The translations under genes and the position numbers were made by a program. This document shows, piece after piece, positions 1 to 8,358 of a stretch of 64,000 bases of DNA (position 1 is its first letter; every line of letters starts with the position of its first letter). The notes under the pieces are model-generated. The model ran no database searches and was not told where the DNA came from. It saw nothing but the letters and a program-made list of their open reading frames with translations. Origin of the DNA: Bacteroides eggerthii (GTDB lineage Bacteria > Bacteroidota > Bacteroidia > Bacteroidales > Bacteroidaceae). The stretch is taken from assembly GCF_025146565.1 (NCBI RefSeq), contig NZ_CP102258.1, forward strand, positions 1,830,001-1,894,000, given 5' to 3'.

Positions 1-2
1 AG

Positions 3-515
3 TACACTATTTACCGGGAGTTTACGGGCAGTCTTTTCGATGGCTTTTGGAGAAAACTTCTGTTTGGTATCTTTATCATTGTAGGAGTAATCCTGTTCTT
101 AGGTATTTTTAATTACAATAGATACGACAGTATCACCCCTGATTCGCCAGAAACTCCGTTCTTTAACGAGACTTGGCATTTCGTACTTGCTTTCGTTGCC
201 TATATGGCAGTATTGCTCTATTTGTTAAGAGATTGTGGTATTTGGATGAGCCTTTCGTTCACGGTGTTTGCTTTTGGTTTGGGAATTTCTTTTCTTGGAA
301 TGTTGAGCACCTTGATACTTGGAGCTTTACTGTGGCTGGGGCTGGCAGCATTCTCCGGCAGTGGAGGGAGCAATGGAAGTCGCGGAAATATCATAATTGA
401 AGATTATGACGGTACGTATGAAGCCTACGAACATGGCTTTGGAATCTACAAAGATGTAACAGGTTCAGGCAAGACGTGGCGAAAGGAGGATTCTCAATAT
501 ATCAGAATAAATTAA
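3..515 (+). CDS. membrane protein, 5' end outside window
   Basis: The reading frame is open from the first bases of the window to a TAA at 513-515, so the true start lies to the left. The visible 170 residues carry at least three hydrophobic segments: around KLLFGIFIIVGVILFLGIF near the left edge, a second around WHFVLAFVAYMAVLLYLL, and a long third one ending in LGALLWLGLAAFSG. A short polar C-terminal tail follows. A methionine at 204 is inside the frame and is not the start. I do not recognise the family. It lies 12 bp upstream of the WG-repeat lipoprotein and may share its transcript. Confidence 0.6.
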   Translation, partial: YTIYREFTGSLFDGFWRKLLFGIFIIVGVILFLGIFNYNRYDSITPDSPETPFFNETWHFVLAFVAYMAVLLYLLRDCGIWMSLSFTVFAFGLGISFLGMLSTLILGALLWLGLAAFSGSGGSNGSRGNIIIEDYDGTYEAYEHGFGIYKDVTGSGKTWRKEDSQYIRIN

Positions 516-527
516 ACATCGTCCATT

Positions 528-1892
528 ATGAAAACGATCAGAAGTATGCTCAAACATTTATTCTTGGCTGTTCCGCTTATGCTCATAGTGTCATGTAACA
601 GTCAACCACCATCTACCCTTATACCGCACCGTTGCGAAAACGGGAAATTCGGCTATGTCGATGAAAAAGGCAAGGAATGTATAGAAGGCAAATACGATTA
701 TGCCGAAGAATTTTCCGAAGATTTGGCAGTAGTGCAAGTGGGCAGGTACTTTGGGTACATAGACCGTAAAGGAGAAATCGTCATCCCGCTACAATATACT
801 CAGGCTGCTTACTTCCTCCAAGGCAGGGCATTGGTGGCAAAAGAGGAACTGTATGGTTTCATCGACAAGGAAAACAGGGAAATCATTCCCTGTATTTATG
901 AACGTATCACGCCGTTTGCCTCACACGAAGCCTATGCGGTAAAGAACGGAAAGACAGGCATCATCGATACGGAGGGTAAAGTGCTCGTGCCGTTTGAATA
1001 CGATAAAATAGAACAACTGAAAAGCGGGCTATTCGTTGTTAACCAAGCCGGCAGGGAGGGTTTCCTCAATGCGCAGAAACAAATGATTCTGCCCTGCCAA
1101 TACGGTTACTATACCATAGAGGATAAAGAAGGCAAGCCCCTGATAGTGCTGCGCACAAAAGACGACACTCCCTATTACCGCATCTCGTATAATTCCAGAT
1201 ACGGTCTGATGGACTTTGAAGGCAATGTACTGACACCATGCAAATACGAGAAAATAGGTGCGTTTACAGACGGAAACCTTGCCCATGTCATTCTCAACGA
1301 CAAGGTTGGCTACATTGACTCGAACGGAAAAGAGGTCATTCCGCCCATATACGACTATTCGAGAACGCTGCCGGGAAACAGGTATGCGCTTTATAAAGAC
1401 GGTCTTTGTTATCTGGTGGATAACCGGACAGGCAAGCAAGTCACATCCCAAGTTTATAACAAAATAGAGCAATATAGGGACAACCTGCTCAAAGTTTCCC
1501 TTGATGGGAAATATGGCATGATAGACCCGGACGGAAATATTGTGCTCGAACCAATCTATGATGAAATGTATGTATATGACGATTGGCTGAAACTTTATAT
1601 CAAAGGAAGCGGAAAGGATGGTTTTGCCGGACGTGCTACCGTAGAAGAAGCCAAGTTGGTTATTCCTTGTGACAGATATGTCCGCATTGAAAGCTTCAAC
1701 TTGGGTGGCGGCCAGTATGCCGAAGCGGTCAAAGCTGTCGCCAAATACACGTACCGGAACGGTGTTGTCAACCGGCAGGGAAAAGAGGTTGTCCCTTGCC
1801 AATATATCCACATTTACATGATAGAAAACGGAAAATGTCTTGTCATGGAGTCTGGTACTAACCAGCGAAAGTGGGTAAAATTGAATGAATAG
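528..1892 (+). CDS. WG-repeat lipoprotein
   Basis: The protein has 454 residues. An N-terminal signal peptide ends in a lipobox (LMLIVSC), so it is probably a lipoprotein exported across the inner membrane. The rest is a tandem array of roughly 40-residue WG/KWG repeats, recognisable by repeated 'GKFGYVDEKGKE', 'GYIDRKGEIVIP' and 'GYIDSNGKEVIPP' type units. WG repeats form beta-structured binding scaffolds and no catalytic residues are evident. The target is unknown. The gene follows a membrane-protein gene by 12 bp. A hairpin terminator lies about 140 bp downstream. Confidence 0.85.
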   Translation: MKTIRSMLKHLFLAVPLMLIVSCNSQPPSTLIPHRCENGKFGYVDEKGKECIEGKYDYAEEFSEDLAVVQVGRYFGYIDRKGEIVIPLQYTQAAYFLQGRALVAKEELYGFIDKENREIIPCIYERITPFASHEAYAVKNGKTGIIDTEGKVLVPFEYDKIEQLKSGLFVVNQAGREGFLNAQKQMILPCQYGYYTIEDKEGKPLIVLRTKDDTPYYRISYNSRYGLMDFEGNVLTPCKYEKIGAFTDGNLAHVILNDKVGYIDSNGKEVIPPIYDYSRTLPGNRYALYKDGLCYLVDNRTGKQVTSQVYNKIEQYRDNLLKVSLDGKYGMIDPDGNIVLEPIYDEMYVYDDWLKLYIKGSGKDGFAGRATVEEAKLVIPCDRYVRIESFNLGGGQYAEAVKAVAKYTYRNGVVNRQGKEVVPCQYIHIYMIENGKCLVMESGTNQRKWVKLNE

Positions 1893-2032
1893 CAACATTA
1901 AAGTATACACAATTATAATAAAAATCATAGAATAAAAAATAATTCGGCTGAATATAAAAGGAATAGAGTACCGGCTTAAACAAGGAAGCTGCCGACATAG
2001 AAAGACAACCGGAGAAATGACCGTGCAGAATA

Positions 2033-2068
2033 AAGTCTCCGAAACCTGTTTTACAGGATCGGAGACTT
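2033..2068. terminator. hairpin between convergent genes
   Basis: AAGTCTCCGA (2033-2042) pairs with TCGGAGACTT (2059-2068), with a further CCTG/CAGG pair inside. It sits between the 3' end of the WG-repeat gene and the 3' end of the minus-strand gene at 2097-3011, so it can serve both directions. Confidence 0.6.
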
Positions 2069-2096
2069 GTACTGCAAGACAATCCTCTGCCGGGGA

Positions 2097-3011
2097 TTAG
2101 CGTTTGCCATGTGTATGTCTGCAAAAATAGTTTTGCAGGGATTGGTAACGGTTCGGAATGACCGCATTCTCATTGAAACCGTTCAGGCAATGAAGCAATG
2201 CTTTTTCGAGCGTGATGTATCGGCGACTGAAAGTCTGTACATTATCCAAGCAACAGGCTTCCAAAGCGTATTTGAACGGTGCAAGATTTTCAGGTTCTCT
2301 CCGAATCCGCACATACCACAGGAAGAACAACTGAATCGTGAAACTGTCGGATTCACCTGCTTTCATCAAATGTTCTTCATCAAGCAGCCGTCGGACAAAC
2401 TCCGGGGTAAGCTGACAATCATTTTTCCGATAATACTTGCGTTTTGCCGTATTATAGGCTGCAAACTGTTCGATGTCCTGTGCCGTCAGCCTATATACTT
2501 CCGAGTAAAATGCACGTACTTCTTTACCTGTAACAACGATTTTCTCGTCTCCGAACTCGTATTCATACGCTTTTTCATCGGAGATTTCCTCTTCTGTAAA
2601 GGTCTTGAACCCGTAACATTCCGTTACGATGAACGGTTCTTTTCCGAACTTCGCCAGAGATTCGAGGGCATGGAGGCTGTTGCAGGAGAAGAACATGTCG
2701 TTTCCAATACTTTCACCGCTTTCCAGCAGCCGGATTTTTACGTCTTCGGAATCGTTGGTGTACTTCCATACTATCCGACAGCTTGCATAATGGGGATTCC
2801 TGCCGTTTGCCTCGACAAATCCGGCAAATCCGCTCTTGATGGCGGCCTTTGTCTTCTCTACATCCGTCAGGACGCTTCGTACCTTACAAGTTTCGCACCG
2901 GCCGAATTGCAAAGAATCGTCGGAAATTTCCGTTATCACTTTAGTGTTGGGGTTTATCGTGGCTTCGCATACTACCTGCGTGCCGCCACATCGTGTACAT
3001 ATTATACTCAT
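2097..3011 (-). CDS. hypothetical protein with N-terminal zinc-ribbon cysteines
   Basis: The protein has 304 residues. The N-terminus has two CxxC pairs, C5-x2-C8 and C39-x2-C42, consistent with a zinc ribbon. The remainder is charged and mostly helical-looking, without a signal peptide or membrane segment. I do not recognise a named family beyond the zinc-binding head. It is convergent with the WG-repeat gene and divergent from the serine recombinase at 3671. Upstream sequence (3012 onward) resembles the leader blocks preceding several other minus-strand genes in this accessory region. DNA or RNA binding is an inference from the ribbon only. Confidence 0.7.
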   Translation of the reverse strand: MSIICTRCGGTQVVCEATINPNTKVITEISDDSLQFGRCETCKVRSVLTDVEKTKAAIKSGFAGFVEANGRNPHYASCRIVWKYTNDSEDVKIRLLESGESIGNDMFFSCNSLHALESLAKFGKEPFIVTECYGFKTFTEEEISDEKAYEYEFGDEKIVVTGKEVRAFYSEVYRLTAQDIEQFAAYNTAKRKYYRKNDCQLTPEFVRRLLDEEHLMKAGESDSFTIQLFFLWYVRIRREPENLAPFKYALEACCLDNVQTFSRRYITLEKALLHCLNGFNENAVIPNRYQSLQNYFCRHTHGKR

Positions 3012-3670
3012 ATTTTGATAAGATTAAAAATTAATATATCCTTCTATCCGCTATTTTGAACTTGTCGATAAGGTTCTACCAACAGCTGCAATTCCTTTTC
3101 AACCAAACAGTTTGTCCAAATTCTGCTTAAAGCATAGCATTCGGAGACACTTCCTATCCGTCCCAAATTTTCCTGTCCGTAATTTGACTAACATTTGTAC
3201 GCATAATACATAAAAGTTAAATTAAACATCGTTTTTCTTTTCCCTCTCTTCGGAAGCTTTTCGGCTTTCCTTGCCGGGAGAGATTTTACATGCAAGTCAG
3301 ACAGTAGGGAAAGGACGGAAAGGCAAGCAAACGACCGGGGATTTCACGGAATACCCAACCCGACAGGTACGACATGGCGGGGGACTGAAAGGACATCTCT
3401 GATTTGGGAAGGCTGCCGGGCAAATCCACGAGCCGTTAGCATGGCGGTGCTTGACGCCGGACGACTGCTGTACCTTTGCATGGAAAAATCCAACCGGCGA
3501 GAGAATGTTAACGGGAAGAAAAGGGAAAAGGGTATAGCGGAAAGATATAAAATAATTGTAAAATAAGATGTTACGCCTACAATTATATACAAAATCCTTT
3601 CATATCGAACCATCATGCCTTATTTATACCGGACGGGAGCAATGTCGCTCCCGTAAAATAATTAAGGACT
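3012..3670. other. intergenic region with leader block and promoter
   Basis: There is no credible gene on either strand here. The first part resembles the leader blocks seen after 22448, 23635, 24396, 25710 and 27590. A consensus -7 box TACCTTTG lies at 3471-3478 on the plus strand, about 190 bp ahead of the serine recombinase start, and is the best candidate promoter for that gene. Confidence 0.5.
3471..3478 (+). promoter_or_regulatory. Bacteroides -7 box upstream of serine recombinase
   Basis: TACCTTTG matches TAnnTTTG exactly. The -33 region is weak (CTTGA around 3450). Transcription would start near 3485 and read into the recombinase gene at 3671. Confidence 0.45.
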
Positions 3671-4330
3671 ATGATAATAGGTTATTTAAGGGTCAGTACG
3701 GGCAAACAGAATCCGGCTAACCAGCAAGACGAGATCCGGCGTTTCGCCGACAGTAGAAATCTTTCCGTCAGCCAATGGGTAACGGAGGTCGCCAGCGGCA
3801 AGAAGAAGGAGTGCGACCGCAAATTAGGAGGGCTGATACGGCGCATGAAGCATGGCGACACGCTGATTGTCACAGAAATATCGCGTCTAAGCCGCACGCT
3901 AACGGACCTCATGGCCATCATGGGCAAATGTCTGGAGAAAGGAATCAACCTTTACACGACCAAGGAGGGGTATTCGTTTGACAACTCCATCAACAGCAAG
4001 GTGCTCTGCTTCGCTTTCGGCTTGGTAGCGGAGATTGAACGCAATCTAATTTCGATGCGCACCAAAGAGGCGCTCGCCCTGCGGAAAGCCGAGGGTGTCG
4101 TCCTCGGACGAAAAAAAGGCAGCTACACGAAAATGAATGTGCTGATCGAAAACCGGAAAGTCGTCGTCGGCATGTTGAAACGGGACTGCACGATTGCCGA
4201 TATATGTAGGCGTTTCAACATCTCGCGAGATACATTTCTGAAATTCCGCAGCCGCTATAAAGAAATAGATAAAGCCATGAAAGAAAAAGAGATAAGACGA
4301 AAAGGAATGTCACAAAAACGGACGGTATGA
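3671..4330 (+). CDS. serine recombinase (DNA invertase/resolvase family)
   Basis: The protein has 219 residues. The N-terminal catalytic domain begins GYLRVSTGKQ with the nucleophile at Ser9. The conserved 'ISRLSR' block and the 'EIERNLISMRTKEAL' E-helix follow. Residues about 160-205 form a Hin-like helix-turn-helix (TIADICRRFNISRDTFLKF). This is the size and order of small DNA invertases such as Mpi of B. fragilis. It ends only 6 bp before the left inverted repeat of an invertible promoter (4337-4506). The natural inference is that it flips that promoter and controls the fimbrial operon; the family and the location support this, but specificity is not shown. Confidence 0.9.
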   Translation: MIIGYLRVSTGKQNPANQQDEIRRFADSRNLSVSQWVTEVASGKKKECDRKLGGLIRRMKHGDTLIVTEISRLSRTLTDLMAIMGKCLEKGINLYTTKEGYSFDNSINSKVLCFAFGLVAEIERNLISMRTKEALALRKAEGVVLGRKKGSYTKMNVLIENRKVVVGMLKRDCTIADICRRFNISRDTFLKFRSRYKEIDKAMKEKEIRRKGMSQKRTV

Positions 4331-4336
4331 TTTTAC

Positions 4337-4506
4337 GTTGGTTAAATCGTTCGTTTTCAGCCACAAAATTACAAAAACATGAGCTATCCACAACAAAAAT
4401 CTGCAAAAAATTGCGTTTCAGCTCTTTGAGTAGGGCGAATTTTCCCGGAGTGTCCGAATAATACGACCTTTTTTCGATAGCTTTTTTAATGAACGATTTA
4501 ACCAAC
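4337..4506. promoter_or_regulatory. invertible promoter segment of the fimbrial operon
   Basis: A perfect 16-bp inverted repeat bounds this 170-bp segment: GTTGGTTAAATCGTTC at 4337-4352 and GAACGATTTAACCAAC at 4491-4506. It lies between the serine invertase gene and the first fimbrial gene. The best consensus promoter inside reads on the minus strand (see 4364-4397), away from the fimbrial genes, so the segment appears to be in the OFF orientation. Inversion would place the promoter near the right repeat, facing gene 4635. This matches the architecture of phase-variable Bacteroides promoters. Confidence 0.85.
4364..4397 (-). promoter_or_regulatory. promoter inside the invertible segment, pointing left
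   Basis: On the minus strand the -7 box is TAATTTTG (plus-strand CAAAATTA, 4364-4371), an exact TAnnTTTG. A TTTG (-33, plus-strand CAAA at 4394-4397) lies 22 nt upstream, slightly longer than the usual 19-21. In this orientation transcripts run into the 3' end of the invertase gene in antisense. Confidence 0.7.
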
Positions 4507-4567
4507 AAATAAATCGGCATAACAGACAGTTATCAGGCTGATTATTTGTTGGTTTGGTGTTTTTTTG
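4500..4567 (+). terminator. leader hairpin with T-run (possible attenuator)
   Basis: AACCAACAAATAA (4500-4512) pairs perfectly with TTATTTGTTGGTT (4542-4554), followed by a short spacer and a run of seven T near 4561-4567. It lies downstream of the invertible segment and before the first fimbrial gene, so transcripts from the promoter in the ON state must cross it. The left arm overlaps the right inverted repeat. It may insulate the operon or act as an attenuator. Confidence 0.55.
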
Positions 4568-4634
4568 CCTTTAAATGAAAAGGCATGGCACGAGAGAATT
4601 GAATAAATAGCTGATATATAAATAGGCATAGACT

Positions 4635-5897
4635 ATGACAATGAAACGAATACTGTTATTATTTCTCTTGTTCTGCGGCGGGTATGTTCATGCACAAGAG
4701 TTGGACTCGGTCCGTATCTATTACCGGCAGGGCCACAGAGAAGTGGACGTGCTCTTCAGGGATAATCGCGCGGAATTGGAGCGTTTTATCCGCATTCTAC
4801 GCGAAGAATACGGGGCGAACCGACTTGAAGGCGTTGTGGTACGTTCGTGGTCATCGCCCGAAGGTGTGAACCATCTCAACGAGGTGTTGTCAGATCGCAG
4901 GGCCGATTCCCTGAAAACCTATCTCGTGCGCCACGCCGAAATTCCCGACAACTTGGTCTGTATACATGGCGAGGGCATCGCATGGGATATGTTGCGCCGG
5001 ATGGTCGCCGCATCGGATATGCTCTATAAAAAAGAGGTATTGCACATCCTCGACCATACACCGGTATGGGTGTTCGACAAGGCGGGTCGCGTAGTGGACG
5101 GACGAAAAAAGCAGCTCATGGACCTGCGCGGCGGTATGCCGTACACCTACATGCTGGAGAACTTCTTCCCAGATTTACGCTCCAGCCTTTCGGTGGTCTG
5201 CTACCGGAAACCCGAACCGCCTGTAAAAGTCATTCCCCAAAAAGAGTCGGAAGTGAAAGAACCGGAACCGGTCCTGCAACCCGATAGCGTGGCGGAAACG
5301 ACCTCCGAACCAGCAACGGTGCGGCAGGAAGCGACCGTGCAACCTCAGAGAGCGATGGTGCAGCGACTGGCCATCAAGACCAACCTGCTTTACGATGCGA
5401 TACTGATGCCCTCGCTCGAAGTAGAGTACCGCATCGCCGACCGCTGGACGGTGAACCTTGAAGGCGAGATGGCATGGTGGAAGAACGACGGCAAGCACAG
5501 GTATTATCAAGTGGCAACAATCAGCCCGGAGGGACGCTGGTGGTTCGGGCAAAAGCAAGGCAGCCCGTGGCACGGCCACTACCTCGGCGTGTTCGGAGGC
5601 TTCACGTGGTACGACCTCGAAAACGGCAAGGAGGGCTATCAGGGCGAAGCCGAAATGGTCGGAGTCAGCTACGGCTACATGTTCCCCATCGGACGGCGGC
5701 TCTCCTTAGAAGCCGGTATCGGCGTGGGGTACATGCACAGCAAGTATGAGGTGTACGACCCGATACCTTATCTGGGCGGCACACATTACGTCTATCGGCA
5801 GACCAGCAAGCTGGACTACTTCGGGCCGCTGAAGTTGAAACTGACGCTCGTTTGGCGTTTGTGGGACACGGATAAGAAGAAAGGAGGCGCACGATGA
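4635..5897 (+). CDS. DUF3575 protein with OmpA-like N-terminal region
   Basis: The protein has 420 residues with a signal peptide (cleavage near VHAQ). Residues about 35-120 resemble an OmpA-type fold (RDNRAELERFI, ...LSDRRADSLKTYL). A Pro/Glu-rich linker follows, then a C-terminal DUF3575 outer-membrane barrel-like domain (about 245-415; KTNLLYDAILMPSLEVEY, GYMFPIGRRLSLEAGIGVGY). DUF3575 genes are usual first members of Bacteroidales fimbrial operons. ATG at 4641 (MKRILLL) is an alternative start. The stop overlaps the next start by 4 bp, indicating translational coupling. Expression should depend on the invertible promoter upstream. Confidence 0.9.
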   Translation: MTMKRILLLFLLFCGGYVHAQELDSVRIYYRQGHREVDVLFRDNRAELERFIRILREEYGANRLEGVVVRSWSSPEGVNHLNEVLSDRRADSLKTYLVRHAEIPDNLVCIHGEGIAWDMLRRMVAASDMLYKKEVLHILDHTPVWVFDKAGRVVDGRKKQLMDLRGGMPYTYMLENFFPDLRSSLSVVCYRKPEPPVKVIPQKESEVKEPEPVLQPDSVAETTSEPATVRQEATVQPQRAMVQRLAIKTNLLYDAILMPSLEVEYRIADRWTVNLEGEMAWWKNDGKHRYYQVATISPEGRWWFGQKQGSPWHGHYLGVFGGFTWYDLENGKEGYQGEAEMVGVSYGYMFPIGRRLSLEAGIGVGYMHSKYEVYDPIPYLGGTHYVYRQTSKLDYFGPLKLKLTLVWRLWDTDKKKGGAR

Positions 5898-6919
5898 GAC
5901 GCACACCGCTATATATGGCATTATACGCCGCCACGCTTCTGTTGTTGGGCGGTTGCCGAAAGGATCTCTGTTACGACCACCCCGACCATGCTTTCTCCGT
6001 TCAGGTAAACCTCACCGCCACGTGGGAGCAGGAATGGGAACGCAGCTACCAGACCGACTGGCAGTCCGTGTGGAACCCTGCATGGCCCCAACGCTATGAC
6101 GACCTTCGCCCCGACGTGCCCACCGGCATCCGTGCACGCATCTATACCGGCGGCACCGCCGAGAACGAGGGCAACCTGTCGCCCGAAGGAGGCCGTCTTT
6201 ATATGAACGAAGGTACGCACGACCTGTTGTTCTACAACAATGACACGGAATACATCGTCTTCAACGACATCGCCGCACTGGCTTCCGCAAGTGCCACCAC
6301 CCGTAGCCTGACGCGGGGGGCTTTCGAAGCCCTGCACGCGGGGGAACGTACCGTGAACCAGCCCGACATGCTTTACGGCGCATACATAGGCAGCTACGAG
6401 GCCCTGCCCACGCAGGAGACTGTCGGTCTGCCCGTGCGTTTGCAGCCGCTCACCTATACCTACCTCGTGCGCTACGAGTTCCAACAGGGGTTTCAGTACG
6501 TGGCCCTCGCACGCGGAGCATTGGCAGGCATGGCCGAGAGCGTCTATCTGAACGACGGACACACCGGACCGGAAGCGGCTACCGTGATGTTCGACTGTAC
6601 CCTGCGTGACTACGGTCCGGAGGCCACAGTGAAATCCTTCGGCATTCCCGACTACCCCGGCGACCACTACGGCGACGGCACCCGCACCACGGAACGCTCC
6701 TACCACCTCAATCTCGAAGTGCGTCTGCACAACGGCGCGATGAAGACCTTCGAGTTCGATGTGACGGACCAAGTGAAGGCCCAGCCCCGTGGCGGCGTGA
6801 TTATCGTCTCCGACGGCCTTGTCATCACCGACGAGGAAGGTGCGGCAGGCTTCGACAGCGGTTTCGACATCGACGTGGAGGGATGGGGCGATTACATCGA
6901 CATCCCCCTGCCATTGTAA
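5894..6919 (+). CDS. DUF5119 lipoprotein of the fimbrial operon
   Basis: The protein has 341 residues, with a lipobox signal peptide (LLLLGGC). After the lipid anchor it has the features of the DUF5119 family found in Bacteroidales fimbrial loci: an early TWEQEWER segment, a central beta-rich domain and a C-terminal acidic tail (DIDVEGWGDYIDIPLPL). It overlaps the upstream gene by 4 bp. It is probably a surface or periplasmic accessory or anchor subunit; the exact role is not known. G+C is high compared with the core genes to the right. Confidence 0.85.
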   Translation: MRRTPLYMALYAATLLLLGGCRKDLCYDHPDHAFSVQVNLTATWEQEWERSYQTDWQSVWNPAWPQRYDDLRPDVPTGIRARIYTGGTAENEGNLSPEGGRLYMNEGTHDLLFYNNDTEYIVFNDIAALASASATTRSLTRGAFEALHAGERTVNQPDMLYGAYIGSYEALPTQETVGLPVRLQPLTYTYLVRYEFQQGFQYVALARGALAGMAESVYLNDGHTGPEAATVMFDCTLRDYGPEATVKSFGIPDYPGDHYGDGTRTTERSYHLNLEVRLHNGAMKTFEFDVTDQVKAQPRGGVIIVSDGLVITDEEGAAGFDSGFDIDVEGWGDYIDIPLPL

Positions 6920-7004
6920 GAAGGGTGACCTGTATAAAACAGATGTATTGATAACTAAATGATTAACCAAACAATAATGTATTTTTAATTTAAGCTTTTG
7001 CATC

Positions 7005-8099
7005 ATGAAAAAGAGTTTATTTTTGCTGGGAGTCGCCGCAGCGGTGTTCTCCGGCTGTAGCAATCAGGAAGTGATGGACGTGGCCGAATACGCCAACCAG
7101 CCCATCGAGTTTACAACTTTTGTGGACAAGACCACCCGTTCCGGTGATGTCACATCACAAAATTTCCAGAAGTTCTGGGTATTCGCACAGAACAAAGGCA
7201 CAGGCGACCAGAACTGGGCAGACGCCTTTACCAACGTGCAGGTGAGCAAAGCAGGCGACAACGAATGGCTACCCATAAACACCTACTACTGGGAAAAAAA
7301 CAAGGAATTCCGCTTTGCGGGCTATGCCAACGGGGAAAGCCAGCTTAACAAGTCGATTGTCAGCTACGATGCGGGCTCGCAGAGCGGAGGATCGACCTCC
7401 GGCCTGCTGACTTTCACGGCGTACAGCACGGACGGGAAGAACGACCTCGTAGCCGCAATGGGCAACGAGTCCAACTACACATGGGACGGCACAGCGTCGG
7501 GCGAAGCCCCGAAAGTAAGCATGACGTTCCGGCACATGCTGTCCAAGCTGACCTTCACGTTCAAGACCAAGATGGCCAACACCTACACCGTGGCTGTGAA
7601 CAACCTACGGATAGAGAGCGCAACGACCAAGTCCACGGGAACGTACCACAAGGCCAACGAAGGCACAATCACGTGGAGTACTGACCAGCTCTCAAACACT
7701 ACGGGCACATACACTTTCGACAACATCACCGACGTGACTGCCGACGCTGCCAACGAACAGGGATACTTCAGCCAGACATGCGCACCGCTGTTCGTTATTC
7801 CGCAGACCTGCGGCACGTTGAGCGTCCAATTCACCGCAGTGGTAAAGAACGCTGCCCAAGAAACGATAGGACAGCAGGATTTCAGTGCCACATTGAGCTA
7901 CAATCCGAGCAACAGCGAAACCAGCTTGCAGAAGAACACATGGACAGCCGGGTACTACTACAACTACACGGCAGAGCTGAAGATGGAAGACATCAACACC
8001 GACCCGAACGCCAAGCCTATCAAGTTTGATGTAACCGTAGATAAGTGGAAAGATACTACGCCGGGTGATGACCTTAATTTGACTGATAAAAAGAACTAA
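7005..8099 (+). CDS. fimbrillin family protein (FimA/Mfa-like shaft subunit)
   Basis: The protein has 364 residues. It begins with an SPII signal (VAAAVFSGC), followed by the N-terminal strand IEFTTFVDKTTRSG. The TTR-S site corresponds to the arginine-specific cleavage region of FimA-type pilins, where lipidated pre-pilin is trimmed for polymerisation. The rest is two beta-sandwich domains typical of Mfa_like_1 fimbrillins, including the MTFRHMLSKLTFTFK motif. It lies 85 bp after the DUF5119 gene. It is probably the major shaft or a tip-proximal subunit; which fimbrillin is major cannot be decided from sequence alone. Confidence 0.88.
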   Translation: MKKSLFLLGVAAAVFSGCSNQEVMDVAEYANQPIEFTTFVDKTTRSGDVTSQNFQKFWVFAQNKGTGDQNWADAFTNVQVSKAGDNEWLPINTYYWEKNKEFRFAGYANGESQLNKSIVSYDAGSQSGGSTSGLLTFTAYSTDGKNDLVAAMGNESNYTWDGTASGEAPKVSMTFRHMLSKLTFTFKTKMANTYTVAVNNLRIESATTKSTGTYHKANEGTITWSTDQLSNTTGTYTFDNITDVTADAANEQGYFSQTCAPLFVIPQTCGTLSVQFTAVVKNAAQETIGQQDFSATLSYNPSNSETSLQKNTWTAGYYYNYTAELKMEDINTDPNAKPIKFDVTVDKWKDTTPGDDLNLTDKKN

Positions 8100-8358
8100 A
8101 CGCTTACCGTACCAGCCAATCCGTTTCCGTGAGTTGCGCGACCCACTTCCGTGAGTTGAGCAACTCAGCGCGGCGAGTTGAGCAACTCACCATGACGAGA
8201 AACTTAACTCAGCGAAACGAGATACGCAGCTCGGCCGGTTAGGCCAATCGGACCGAAGAATACAGGCCGGGCGGGGTTGAATGTTCCCTTCCCGGCCACA
8301 ATGATACAGGACAGACCGCACACATGCAGCTTTCCTGCAAGAACGGAATAACCTTTAT
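8100..8358. other. intergenic region between two fimbrillin genes
   Basis: This 259-bp gap has no coding potential. Its first half carries the 22-bp-periodic palindrome array (8129-8190). The second half is GC-rich with short inverted repeats (CTCGGCCGGTTAGGCC near 8230). No consensus TAnnTTTG promoter is visible ahead of the second fimbrillin. Confidence 0.5.
8129..8190. repeat. three 18-bp palindromic units at 22-bp spacing
   Basis: Units start at 8129, 8151 and 8173: GTGAGTTGCGCGACCCAC, GTGAGTTGAGCAACTCAG and GCGAGTTGAGCAACTCAC. Each is nearly self-complementary (GAGTTG...CAACTC). The exact 22-bp period is about two DNA helical turns, so bound proteins would lie on one face. As RNA the units would form three successive small hairpins. 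Confidence 0.75.

Noticed and set aside
2067-3059. 330-codon plus-strand frame opposite the zinc-ribbon gene
   Set aside because: It is the complementary shadow of gene 2097-3011, whose protein has CxxC pairs and normal composition; the plus-strand product is Phe/Cys-rich and unlike any family.
4337-4506. Insertion-sequence remnant bounded by 16-bp inverted repeats
   Set aside because: No target-site duplication or transposase frame; the promoter inside and the neighbouring invertase fit an invertible switch better.
5921-7063. 380-codon minus-strand frame across the DUF5119 gene
   Set aside because: Antisense of a clear lipoprotein gene in a G+C-rich stretch; Val/His-rich without domain signal.
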